NCBI GenBank assembly: GCA_016931255.1
Contig: JAFGFG010000007.1
Span: 1-54,904 of the forward strand
Source of the DNA: Candidatus Aenigmatarchaeota archaeon
GTDB lineage: Archaea > Aenigmatarchaeota > Aenigmatarchaeia > QMZP01 > JAFGSV01
DNA length: 54,904 bases
Reading direction: 5' to 3'
A program made the position numbers and the translations under genes. This document shows positions 17,592-25,328 of this stretch, piece after piece. The notes under the pieces are model-generated. The model ran no database searches, was not told the origin of the DNA, and was given only the letters and a program-made list of their open reading frames with translations. The stretch's first letter is position 1; every line of letters starts with the position of its first letter.

Positions 17592-18752
17592 ATGGAAAAT
17601 TTTGCACTCGACCTTTCTACGAAAATCATATTCGGGAAGGATTCGGAAGAAAAGGTGGGAGAAGAAATAAAGAATTATTCAGAAAAGGTTCTTCTCCATT
17701 ACGGGGGAGGCAGCATAAAACGTACAGGACTGTATGAAAAGGTCGTTAAGTCTCTGAAAAAATCATCTGTTGAATTTGTCGAGCTTGGGGGAGTGGTTCC
17801 GAATCCGAGGCTGTCACTGGTAAGGGAAGGAATAGAGCTTTGCAGGAAAGAAAATATTGATTTCATACTCGCTGTCGGAGGCGGAAGCGTGATAGACTCT
17901 GCAAAGGCCATAGCTGCCGGTGTTCCATACAAGGGAGATGTGTGGGATTTCTTTGAGAAAAAGGCCAGAATAAGGGAAGCCATTCCCGTAGCAACGATAC
18001 TCACGATTTCAGCAGCGGGAAGCGAGATGAGCCCGAGCATGGTGATAACCGATGAGAAGAGCAGGAGAAAGCTTTCCGGCAGAAGCGACCTGATAAGGCC
18101 GGTGTTCTCTATACTCAACCCTGAACTGACATTCACGCTTCCGAAGGAGCAGGTAGCATACGGAGCGGTCGACATGTTCGCACACATAGTCGAAAGGTAT
18201 TTCACCAGCACGAAGAATGTGGATGTGACAGATGAGATGTGCGAAGCTGTCATGCGCTCCATAATCATGAACGCCAAGAAGGCTGTGGCAGACCTGGAGG
18301 ACTATAATGCACAGGCTGAGCTCATGTGGGGAGGAACAGTGGCTCATAACGGCATCCTCGGCGCAGGAAGGGAGGAAGACTGGTCATCGCACAGGATAGA
18401 GCATGAATTGTCAGCAGCATATGACATAGCGCACGGAGCCGGGCTCGCGGTGATAGTTCCGGCATGGATGGCATATGTTTACAAACATGATGTCAGGAGA
18501 TTCGCAAGATACGCAAGGAATGTCTTTCATGTTCTGGATGAAGATGATGAAAAGGCTGCGCTGTCCGGAATAGAGGAGACAAATAAATTCTTCTCCTCGC
18601 TCGGACTGAGCACTACGATGAAGGGGCTTGGAATCGGGGAAGAAAACATTGGAAAAATGTCGAAGCTGTGCGCAGGTAAAGATGGAATTGGTTTTTTCGT
18701 GAAACTTGATGCAGAAGATATTGAAAAGATTTACAGGCTTGCACTCGATTAA
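17592..18752 (+). CDS. iron-containing alcohol dehydrogenase, YqhD/Bdh type
   Basis: NADPH-dependent reduction of aldehydes to alcohols. I start at ATG 17592 (MENFALDLSTKIIFG); a TTG frame extends to 17574. With this start the metal ligands fall at D194, H198, H267 and H281, the same numbers as in E. coli YqhD, which supports the choice. The NADP loop GGGSVIDS is at 96-103. 386 residues, family length. It could regenerate NADP in fermentation of acetyl-CoA-derived aldehydes or detoxify them; the window does not say which. Confidence 0.9.
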   Translation: MENFALDLSTKIIFGKDSEEKVGEEIKNYSEKVLLHYGGGSIKRTGLYEKVVKSLKKSSVEFVELGGVVPNPRLSLVREGIELCRKENIDFILAVGGGSVIDSAKAIAAGVPYKGDVWDFFEKKARIREAIPVATILTISAAGSEMSPSMVITDEKSRRKLSGRSDLIRPVFSILNPELTFTLPKEQVAYGAVDMFAHIVERYFTSTKNVDVTDEMCEAVMRSIIMNAKKAVADLEDYNAQAELMWGGTVAHNGILGAGREEDWSSHRIEHELSAAYDIAHGAGLAVIVPAWMAYVYKHDVRRFARYARNVFHVLDEDDEKAALSGIEETNKFFSSLGLSTTMKGLGIGEENIGKMSKLCAGKDGIGFFVKLDAEDIEKIYRLALD

Positions 18753-19330
18753 TCGAACTTGACATCGACATCCTTTGTGTCTCCATCACTTACCTTGAAC
18801 ATCTCCTGTGGCTTCAGGCTCATCATCCTCGCCACGAACATGTCCGGGAATGACTCTATCCTTATGTTGAAGTTGTTGACGCTGTCATTGTAGAATTCCC
18901 TTCTGTCAGCAAGCTCATTTTCCAGTCCGCTTATCCTTTCCTGAAGCTGCTTGAAGTTCTCATTGGCCTTGAGGTTCGGATAATTCTCAGCAACAGCGAA
19001 TATGGTCTTGAGAGCGCCTGATATCAGGCCGTCGGCTTCGGCTTTCTCTGACATGGTCTTTGCCTTGAGGAAGTCCGTGCGGGCCTTTGTCAGGACAGAG
19101 AGCGTTTCCCTCTCATGCTTCATGTAGCCCTTGACCGAGCTTATCAACTTTGGGAGCTCGTCGGAACGCTGCTTCAGAAGGACATTGATGTTTCCCCATG
19201 ACTTCTTTATGTTGTTCCTCAGCCTCACGAGCCCATTGTAGACTGAGATGAAATACACTGCTATTCCTGTTAGGAAAAGAGCTCCCACGAAAATCAATAT
19301 CACTTCGAGTCCCAGAGCCATAAAAATCAC
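18749..19330 (-). CDS. lemA: LemA family protein
   Basis: A 193-residue LemA-type protein: one N-terminal membrane helix (about residues 6-28) followed by a long antiparallel helical bundle with VRLRNNIKKSWGNINVLLKQRSDELPKLI, the family signature, and ARTDFLKAKT. Function is poorly known across bacteria and archaea. It is 4 nt from the GIDE-domain gene upstream, a pairing often seen. Converges on the alcohol dehydrogenase gene with a 4-nt overlap. Confidence 0.9.
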   Translation of the reverse strand: MIFMALGLEVILIFVGALFLTGIAVYFISVYNGLVRLRNNIKKSWGNINVLLKQRSDELPKLISSVKGYMKHERETLSVLTKARTDFLKAKTMSEKAEADGLISGALKTIFAVAENYPNLKANENFKQLQERISGLENELADRREFYNDSVNNFNIRIESFPDMFVARMMSLKPQEMFKVSDGDTKDVDVKFD

Positions 19331-19334
19331 TGTT

Positions 19335-20105
19335 TCATATATTGATTCCTGTGTATAAAAATATTATCAGGAGGCACCCTATGCTCAGAAGGGGGCCAAG
19401 TATGAGTCCCCCAAGAACAGCCCTGTTGAGTGAGCTGAGTATTTCCTTCTCGCCCTTGTCAGTTATATAATATTTTATGCCGCTTTCAGGCTTCCTTATC
19501 ATTATGTCGTCAGCGTTCCTCTTTCCGGTGGCATCTTCAACGAATGGATTGTCGGCAGCCTCGCCCATTACGTAGCATCTGTCATTTGGAGCAAGGAAAT
19601 GCTCGCTGAACCGCATGTTCTTCTTGAAGATTATCCCGAAGTTGTATTTTATTCCGGATTCCTTTATGAACGAGAGGAGCGTCTCCGGCTCCTTCTTCCT
19701 GAATCCGGTGGAGAAGTGGAAGTCCTTTGGTATATCAACGCTGGCTCCCTTGGGGTCCACGAGAACCACTCCAGTATCGTCCCTTACATGGAAAGGCAGT
19801 CCCTTCTCGCCCTTGTCGATTGTCACCCAGTGTCCGCTCTTTCCGGAGCTCCTGTATTCCTCGACCTTGTACTTGTAATAAACGCAGTCTTTCTTCGACA
19901 TAGGGCTTCTGAGAATCTTCTTGGCAGTCTGAGGTTCGACCCTGCCGAAAATCTCGACCATTCCCATTGCTATGGACCTTATTTTTGACGTTGGAATATT
20001 CTCTATGAGCCTCTTTCGCATGAAAGCACGTATGCCCCTGTAGAACAGAAAAAGTCCGAAGAAGAACCCGGCTACAGCATAAAGGAATCCATTGCCTTCA
20101 GACAT
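19335..20105 (-). CDS. GIDE-domain membrane protein (MULAN-like)
   Basis: A 256-residue protein with a membrane helix at each end (about 8-25 and 232-252) and a central GIDE domain: GRVEPQTAKKILRSPMSKKDCVYYKYKVEEYRSSGKSGHW is the diagnostic block also found in the mitochondrial E3 ligase MULAN, but no RING finger is present here. Role in archaea unknown. It is co-directional with and directly upstream of lemA, so the two probably form one membrane system. Confidence 0.82.
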   Translation of the reverse strand: MSEGNGFLYAVAGFFFGLFLFYRGIRAFMRKRLIENIPTSKIRSIAMGMVEIFGRVEPQTAKKILRSPMSKKDCVYYKYKVEEYRSSGKSGHWVTIDKGEKGLPFHVRDDTGVVLVDPKGASVDIPKDFHFSTGFRKKEPETLLSFIKESGIKYNFGIIFKKNMRFSEHFLAPNDRCYVMGEAADNPFVEDATGKRNADDIMIRKPESGIKYYITDKGEKEILSSLNRAVLGGLILGPLLSIGCLLIIFLYTGINI

Positions 20106-20174
20106 AATTATTATTTACTTTCCTGCTTTTATTCAAACAATGAATAAAGCCATGCAACAGAATAAAACAGATGA

Positions 20175-20438
20175 TTACTTGTTCTTTCCACGGTAGTATT
20201 TTACAGAAGTGTCACGGGTCTTCAGTATTCTAGATCTGTATTCCTTTTCACGCTGAATCCTCTGTTCCCTGCGCTTTCTGGCGGCTTCCTCGTCTTTCTT
20301 CTTCTTGGCTTCGATTCTCTCAATTTCAGAAAGGTTTACTATGTTACGGCTGTAGCATGAGGCACAGAAAGCAGTGCCCTTTTTATCTTCTTTCCATTTC
20401 TTCTTGCAGTTCTTGCAAAGGTATTCGTCTCCTTCCAT
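20175..20438 (-). CDS. small zinc-ribbon protein with charged helix
   Basis: An 87-residue protein. The N-terminus has CKNCKKKWKEDKKGTAFCASCYS, a four-cysteine zinc ribbon (C8, C11, C25, C28), followed by an extremely Lys/Arg/Glu-rich helix (about residues 39-72) and RDTSVKYYRGKNK. Such proteins often bind RNA or ribosomes, but no function is shown. It is 31 nt downstream of the parvulin gene. Confidence 0.6.
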   Translation of the reverse strand: MEGDEYLCKNCKKKWKEDKKGTAFCASCYSRNIVNLSEIERIEAKKKKDEEAARKRREQRIQREKEYRSRILKTRDTSVKYYRGKNK

Positions 20439-20469
20439 AAAGAATATCTTGGAAGGATGATAAAAAGGT

Positions 20470-20745
20470 TTAATCCAGTCTCTTGATTAAATGCCACCCG
20501 AACTGTGTCTTTACGGGTTCCGATACATGGCCCTTCTGGAGAGCGAACGCAGCCTTTTCGAACTCTTTTACCATCTGGCCTCTTCCGAATGTTCCCAGAT
20601 CGCCGCCTCTCTTGCCTGATGGGCATGTTGACCTTTCGGCAGAGAGCTTGGAGAAGCTCTCTCCTGACTGCAGCATCTTCTGAATCTCGAGTACTTCGGT
20701 ATGGGTTGACACAAGTATGTGCGCGCAATGAACTTTATCCGTCAT
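20470..20745 (-). CDS. parvulin-type peptidyl-prolyl isomerase
   Basis: A 91-residue single-domain parvulin that isomerises X-Pro bonds in the cytoplasm. The block CAHILVSTHTE, then SKLSAERSTCPSGKRGGDLGTFGRGQMVKEFEKAAFAL, then VSEPVKTQFGWHLIKRLD is the full PpiC domain with no targeting segment. Close to the minimal E. coli parvulin in size. It precedes the zinc-ribbon gene, likely in one transcript. Confidence 0.93.
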   Translation of the reverse strand: MTDKVHCAHILVSTHTEVLEIQKMLQSGESFSKLSAERSTCPSGKRGGDLGTFGRGQMVKEFEKAAFALQKGHVSEPVKTQFGWHLIKRLD

Positions 20746-20832
20746 AGTTTCACCTCACTTTAATAGAAGAAAATTACCGACAGTGAATAAAAATAAGTAG
20801 CCCCGCCAGGATTCGAACCTGGGTCACCCGGT

Positions 20833-20869
20833 ATCCCTCTAGAAAATCAACTTGCGTTAATATTCCAGG
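20833..20869 (-). other. canonical tRNA-Gln intron at 37/38
   Basis: 37-nt intron. The bulge-helix-bulge is clear: central helix CTCT/AGGG, 3-nt bulges GGC (cut GG^C) and ATA (cut AT^A), outer helix the anticodon stem, inner helix CTGG/CTAG. This is the standard archaeal splice site. Confidence 0.85.
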
Positions 20870-20892
20870 CCAGAGCCGAGCATCCTTGACCA

Positions 20893-20954
20893 TTATCCCA
20901 TCCGTTTCCGATTTTCCGCGCACGCTTTTGCATGCGCATCCCGGAAAAGGGTGC
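20893..20954 (-). other. D-loop intron of tRNA-Gln
   Basis: 62-nt intron at 15/16. Central helix GTCT/GGAT, bulges AGG (AG^G) and AAT (AA^T), and an inner helix of 12 positions with two mismatches starting CACCC. Inside, an 8-bp hairpin GCGCATGC/GCGTGCGC closes an AAAA loop. The outer helix is weak, so this is a relaxed splice motif. The boundaries restore a normal 73-nt tRNA. Confidence 0.75.
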
Positions 20955-20996
20955 CTAGACTACGGGGCTGTTTGTAAGACTTTTACTGATTTGTAT

Positions 20997-21013
20997 TATT
21001 AAATATTTATAAG
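20997..21013. promoter_or_regulatory. shared AT-rich promoter between tRNA-Gln and thrS
   Basis: A near-palindromic ATTAAATATTTATAAG reads as a TATA box on both strands. On the minus strand it lies 28-44 nt before tRNA-Gln; on the plus strand it would start a thrS transcript near 21035, leaving a leader of about 45 nt with a hairpin. Confidence 0.5.
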
Positions 21014-21048
21014 ATTCACATTCAACTAATTCTAATAACCGTGGTAAA

Positions 21049-21067
21049 GCAGCCGCTGTAAGGCTGC
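21049..21067 (+). promoter_or_regulatory. leader hairpin next to thrS ribosome site
   Basis: A 6-bp stem GCAGCC/GGCTGC with a 7-nt loop ends one base before the thrS ribosome site GGTGAGG (21068-21074). An upstream ACC (21038-21040) can extend pairing to GGT of that site. The geometry fits control of ThrRS translation, as known in bacteria, but this is inference. Confidence 0.4.
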
Positions 21068-21081
21068 GGTGAGGGATTGTA

Positions 21082-22977
21082 ATGAAGATATTGCTTATAC
21101 ATGCAGATTTCATAGAGTATCAGGCCAGGAAAAAGGCCGTGAAGTCCGCTGAGGACATCGAAAACAAAGACCCTGTGAGGGTCGAAGAGGCTCTTGTCGT
21201 ATTCTCGAGTGTTGAGAAAAAAGATGAGAAAGCAAAAGACAAAGTGATATCAAACGCTGTGAAGGAAATTCTTAATGTCAACGAACAGGTGAAAGCAAAG
21301 AGCATCGTTGTGTACCCTTTCGTCCACCTCACTCACGAGCCGTCATCACCCGCAGCGGCACTGGATGTTGTGAAGGGCATCGAGGAGAAGTTGCGAAAGA
21401 AAGGCCTTAATGTGAAGCGCTCTCCTTTCGGGTGGTACAAGTCTTTTGACATAAAATGCAAGGGGCATCCCCTTGCCGAGCTTTCAAGGGAGATAACAGC
21501 TGAAGGCGCTGAAGAAGGGGAAGAGAATGTTTCCGAGGCGCTGAAGAAGGAGAAAGAGCTGAAGTCAGAGTGGTTCATACTAGACCCTGCAGGAAAGAGG
21601 CACAGCATATCGCTGAAGGACGGGAAGATTGCAGGATTTGATTTTAAGGATTATCCAAAGCTTGAGAAGCTGACGATGTATGAGATGGCAAAGAGCCGCG
21701 AGGTGAAGGAGCAGCCGCCACACATAAAGCTCATGCAGCGATTGGAACTCGTTGATTACGAAGAAGGAAGCGACCCCGGACACTTCAGGTATTTCCCGAA
21801 GGGTAAGATGATAAAGAGCCTTCTGGAGGACTGGGTGAACCAGAACATGGCCGCTTACGGGGCGATGGAAGTCGAAACCCCCATAATGTACGATGCTGAG
21901 CACCCTTCACTCAAGGATTACCTGAACAGGTTCCCTGCGAGGCAGTATGCGATGCAGACACCCAACAAGAATGTGTTCCTTAGGTTTGCAGCATGCTTCG
22001 GGCAGTTCCTTATGACGCATGACGCGAGCATATCCTACAGAAACCTTCCGTTGAGGCTTTACGAGATGACACGCTATTCCTTCAGGGTTGAGCAGCGCGG
22101 AGAGCTTGCAGGCCTAAGAAGGCTAAGAGCGTTCACCATGCCGGACTGCCACGCAGTATGCAGGGACATACCGCAGGCAAAGGAAGAGATGATGAGAAGG
22201 GTTGAAGTGTCCAAAAAGATACAGAAAGGTCTCGGCCTTCTCGACGACCTCCAGCTTTCTGTCAGGCTTGTCAGGGACTTCGATAAGGAGCATCCCGAGC
22301 ACCTCAGGGAACTGGTAAAGAGCTGGGGAAGGCCGGCGCTCGTGGAGATGTGGGACAAGAAATTCTTCTATTTCGTTTTCAAGCAGGAATGGAACTTCGT
22401 GGATGCATTAGACAAGGCGGCCTGCCTTACAACAGACCAGATAGATGTTGAGAACGCTGCACGTTACAAGCTGAAGTACACCGACTCGGACAATACGCGA
22501 AAGGAACCGGTGATACTCCACCTCTCGCCGAGCGGTTCCATTGAAAGGGTGATGTACGCGCTGCTCGAAAAGTACCACATGGAATCGCTGAAAGGCAGCC
22601 ATCCCACGTTCCCATTGTGGCTTGCGCCGACGCAGATAAGGCTTTGTCCGCTTTCGGAGAAGTTCCACAAGGACGTGATGAAAGTCGCTGAGGAACTTGA
22701 GAAGGAAGGCATACGCGTCGATGTCGACGACAGGATGGAATCCGTCGGCAAGAAGATACGCGATGCGGAAAGCGAATGGGTGAACATGATAGCAGTGCTT
22801 GGCGACAAGGAACTGAAAAGCAGGAAACTTGCAGTCAGGTTCCGTGAGACTTCAAAAGTAAAAGACATGACAAATAAGCAGGTAGTCGACCTTGTACATA
22901 AAGAGACATCAGGCTATCCCAACAGGCCTCTGCCGCTTCCGAAACTCCTCACCAAGAGACCGGTATTTTACGGATAG
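21082..22977 (+). CDS. thrS: threonine--tRNA ligase, archaeal type
   Basis: Charges tRNA-Thr. The 631-residue enzyme has the archaea-specific N-terminal editing domain (residues 1 to about 145, MKILLIHADFIEYQ and VVYPFVHLTHEPSSPAAALDVV), related to D-aminoacyl-tRNA deacylase and removing mischarged Ser. The class II catalytic core follows, with motif 2 in FRVEQRGELAGLRRLRAFTMPDCHAVC, and a C-terminal anticodon-binding domain from about 525. No bacterial-type N2 editing domain. Ribosome site GGTGAGG is 7 nt before the ATG. Transcribed away from tRNA-Gln. Confidence 0.96.
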   Translation: MKILLIHADFIEYQARKKAVKSAEDIENKDPVRVEEALVVFSSVEKKDEKAKDKVISNAVKEILNVNEQVKAKSIVVYPFVHLTHEPSSPAAALDVVKGIEEKLRKKGLNVKRSPFGWYKSFDIKCKGHPLAELSREITAEGAEEGEENVSEALKKEKELKSEWFILDPAGKRHSISLKDGKIAGFDFKDYPKLEKLTMYEMAKSREVKEQPPHIKLMQRLELVDYEEGSDPGHFRYFPKGKMIKSLLEDWVNQNMAAYGAMEVETPIMYDAEHPSLKDYLNRFPARQYAMQTPNKNVFLRFAACFGQFLMTHDASISYRNLPLRLYEMTRYSFRVEQRGELAGLRRLRAFTMPDCHAVCRDIPQAKEEMMRRVEVSKKIQKGLGLLDDLQLSVRLVRDFDKEHPEHLRELVKSWGRPALVEMWDKKFFYFVFKQEWNFVDALDKAACLTTDQIDVENAARYKLKYTDSDNTRKEPVILHLSPSGSIERVMYALLEKYHMESLKGSHPTFPLWLAPTQIRLCPLSEKFHKDVMKVAEELEKEGIRVDVDDRMESVGKKIRDAESEWVNMIAVLGDKELKSRKLAVRFRETSKVKDMTNKQVVDLVHKETSGYPNRPLPLPKLLTKRPVFYG

Positions 22978-23077
22978 ACTCGCTTGAGATGAAAAACTTG
23001 GGGAGATTCGCGTCGACGGGAATCTTGTACAGAAGAACGGCGTCTGGCTTTTCGAATGAGATGATGAGGCAGTTCAC
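22949..23077 (-). CDS. possible 42-residue small protein
   Basis: A 42-codon frame starting at GTG, whose GTGA overlaps the stop of the 106-residue gene upstream, so it could be translationally coupled. It reads with a protein-like composition (ISFEKPDAVLLYKIPVD) and ends 29 nt inside the 3-prime end of convergent thrS. Not recognised; it could also be chance. It otherwise explains the 96-nt gap after thrS. Confidence 0.3.
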   Translation of the reverse strand: MNCLIISFEKPDAVLLYKIPVDANLPKFFISSESIRKIPVSW

Positions 23078-23394
23078 TTCATTCTGAGGGCATTCTCGAT
23101 GCATTTGAGCTTTGACCTCAGCTTCGAGATATCATCGGAGTCGGGCCTGTCGCCGTAGAGAAGGACGTGATGCATGTCGCCGTATTTTTCCGCGCGCCTT
23201 TCAACCTGCGATATGTACGAGAAGTCCGGGATTTCCTGCATGAGCTCGCTGTCAATCTCCTGGTCACAGTAATCCAGGAATTCTTTTATCATGTCCATGC
23301 TGCCCATGTAGTCTGCAGAGATTAGGTCCAGCTTAAGGGCATTCTCAGCCTCATACAGCTTCATGTGCTTCGGCGCCCGTCCTATGCCTTTCAT
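23074..23394 (-). CDS. hypothetical protein, 106 residues
   Basis: An acidic, probably helical soluble protein (MDMIKEFLDYCDQEIDSELMQEIPDF). No motif recognised. The ATG at 23364 (MKLYEAEN) is an alternative start and would remove most of the overlap with sequence upstream of the aminotransferase. It is divergent from that gene. Confidence 0.5.
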   Translation of the reverse strand: MKGIGRAPKHMKLYEAENALKLDLISADYMGSMDMIKEFLDYCDQEIDSELMQEIPDFSYISQVERRAEKYGDMHHVLLYGDRPDSDDISKLRSKLKCIENALRMK

Positions 23395-23470
23395 GAGGAA
23401 GGATTGGCAGGAAAGTTTTAAAATAGAATATAATTTAAATCAACGGGGAAAGAACTTAAGAGGTGTTTAT

Positions 23471-24667
23471 ATGAAAATAATTCCATCGGAAAGGACAAAA
23501 AACATACGCTATGCCATAAGGGATATTGGTGTAGAGGCGAAGAATCTTGAAAAGGCCGGAAAGAAAATAATATGTCTTAATATCGGCGACCCGCTCAAGT
23601 ACGATTTCAAGACACCGAAACATCTGATTTCAGCTATTGAAAGCACATGGTCCAAGAGCTCTTCTTATGCGGATTCAATGGGAATAGACAGCGCCCGCGA
23701 GGCTGTGTCAAGGGAGGCCGCGAGAATCGGCATAAAGGGTGTAACTCCTGAAGACACCATAATAACAGCCGGAGGCAGTGAAGGTATAATTATGTCCATA
23801 TCAGCGCTCATAAATTCAGGAGACAATATACTCACGCCTGTACCCGGATACCCGCTTTACAATTCAACTGTGATGCAGTTCGAAGGGAAGATGAATGAAT
23901 ACAGGCTCAATGAGGAAGATGAATGGCAGCCTGACCTCGCTGACATGATAAAGAAAATCAACAGCCGGACAAAGGCGATTGTGATAATAAACCCCAACAA
24001 CCCGACGGGCTCTGTTTACACCAGAAGCACGCTGAAGAGAATCATAGACATAGCAGGAGAGCACAATCTTCCTATATTCACCGACGAGACATACGACAAG
24101 CTGATACTGGACGATGACTTTTCCTTCACATCAGTCGGGTCGATATCAGGCGACGTGCCTGTGGTGACATTCAACACGCTTTCAAAGAACTATCTCGTTC
24201 CCGGCTGGAGGGCAGGATGGGCGATATTCTCAGGCCCGCGGGAGTCAATAGGGGACTACGCAGATGCGGTGAAGAAGATTGCAAGGGCAAGGCTCTGCAC
24301 GAACAGCCCTGTCCAGTATGCGATACAGCCCGCGCTTGAGGGTCCGCAGGACCACCTGAAAGACGTGATAAGGAAGCTGAAGGCCAGGCGTGACATCACA
24401 TACAAAAGAATCAATGAGATTGAAGGACTTTCAGTGAAGAAGCCGCACGGGGCATTCTATGCATTCCCGAGGATTGATGTAGATGTCGAGAGCGACGAAG
24501 TGTTCGTAAGGAAGCTTCTTCAGGAAGAAGGCGTGGTCTTAGTGCACGGCTCAGGATTCGGCAGGCTAGACGAAAAATACTTCCGCGTGGTATTCGCAGC
24601 ATCAGAGCAGGCGCTTAACGATGCATTTGACAAGCTAGAGAATTTTGTGAAGAAGAACTACATGTGA
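23471..24667 (+). CDS. class I aminotransferase, probably alanine/aspartate type
   Basis: PLP-dependent transaminase of 398 residues. I start at ATG 23471, 5 nt after AGGTG; the open frame extends upstream to 23363 but that part overlaps the divergent gene. Catalytic Lys239 sits in TLSKNYLVPGWRAGW, with the NPNNPTG block (174-180), D205 and Y208 for PLP, and R247 near the ring phosphate. The N-terminus MKIIPSERTKNIRYAIRDI resembles archaeal alanine-aminotransferase-like proteins. With PorGDAB it could link pyruvate to alanine. The exact substrate pair is not settled. Confidence 0.88.
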   Translation: MKIIPSERTKNIRYAIRDIGVEAKNLEKAGKKIICLNIGDPLKYDFKTPKHLISAIESTWSKSSSYADSMGIDSAREAVSREAARIGIKGVTPEDTIITAGGSEGIIMSISALINSGDNILTPVPGYPLYNSTVMQFEGKMNEYRLNEEDEWQPDLADMIKKINSRTKAIVIINPNNPTGSVYTRSTLKRIIDIAGEHNLPIFTDETYDKLILDDDFSFTSVGSISGDVPVVTFNTLSKNYLVPGWRAGWAIFSGPRESIGDYADAVKKIARARLCTNSPVQYAIQPALEGPQDHLKDVIRKLKARRDITYKRINEIEGLSVKKPHGAFYAFPRIDVDVESDEVFVRKLLQEEGVVLVHGSGFGRLDEKYFRVVFAASEQALNDAFDKLENFVKKNYM

Positions 24668-24710
24668 ATCACGTGCCTCTCTTTTTAAAATTTTGCATGA
24701 TTAGCTGTTT

Positions 24711-25328
24711 ATGTCCGGAATCTTAACTCCCGACAAAGTGGTGTCCGTATTGGAATCAGGGGAATTTGAAAATTTTGTCAATGATTATCTGGGCACAGTC
24801 AATGCAGCAAGACTCTACGCGGATTTCTCCGGCTGGTTCACCGGACTCGGATACAAAGAAACCGAGGTCTTCGCATACAGCCTCGGGAAGACAGTGAATA
24901 TGGCGCATAACCTTAAGGATGATTATGACATATGCATAGGAATCGCAAAAGGCGGCCTTTTCTCAACGTATGTTTTCAATAAGCTTGGCATGGATACGAA
25001 GCTGGCAGAGGCTCATGCCGGTCCGGAAAAATCAACATTCGAATGGATAGACTCTGTTTCACCTGATGAGCTGGAGGGCAGGCGTATTCTCGTGCTTGAA
25101 TGTGATGCCATTTCAGGGGGAACATCAAAGAAAGTTCTTGAGGTGCTCAGTAATTATAATCCCGGAGAAATAGACATATCATTCAATGTGGAGCCTGCGG
25201 GCGGAAAATACGGATACGGAACTAACGTGTCAAACATTCCGGATGGATACGGAAAAATCCATTTTCCTTCGAGTTTCAGCTATGAAAACTTCGGCCAGGC
25301 AATCAGCGCAATCAGAGATGCCATATGA
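24711..25328 (+). CDS. phosphoribosyltransferase-like protein
   Basis: A 205-residue protein with the shape of a type I phosphoribosyltransferase: DICIGIAKGGLFSTYVFNKLG (substrate-side helix) and ILVLECDAISGGTSKKVLEVL in the place of the PRPP loop (usually DDVxxTGxT). The acidic pair is changed to EC-D, so PRPP binding is uncertain. Role unknown; it follows the aminotransferase by 43 nt and converges with serS. Confidence 0.6.
   Translation: MSGILTPDKVVSVLESGEFENFVNDYLGTVNAARLYADFSGWFTGLGYKETEVFAYSLGKTVNMAHNLKDDYDICIGIAKGGLFSTYVFNKLGMDTKLAEAHAGPEKSTFEWIDSVSPDELEGRRILVLECDAISGGTSKKVLEVLSNYNPGEIDISFNVEPAGGKYGYGTNVSNIPDGYGKIHFPSSFSYENFGQAISAIRDAI

Larger units (their letters stand above)
20798..20969 (-). 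tRNA. tRNA-Gln (CTG) with two introns
   Basis: Mature tRNA of 73 nt interrupted twice. Acceptor AGCCCCG/CGGGGCT with discriminator A; T arm CCAGG-TTCGAAT-CCTGG; anticodon stem CTCGG/CCGGG; anticodon loop CTCTGGA after splicing, anticodon CTG (20871-20873). Intron 1 (62 nt, 20893-20954) lies in the D loop between positions 15 and 16; intron 2 (37 nt, 20833-20869) is at the canonical 37/38 site. The D stem GTCT/GGAT contains two wobble pairs. The gene shares an AT-rich promoter region with thrS. Confidence 0.88.

Noticed and set aside
23363-23470. 36-residue extension of the aminotransferase frame
   Set aside because: AGGTG lies 5 nt before ATG 23471, the family start is MKIIPSE, and the extension overlaps the divergent gene.
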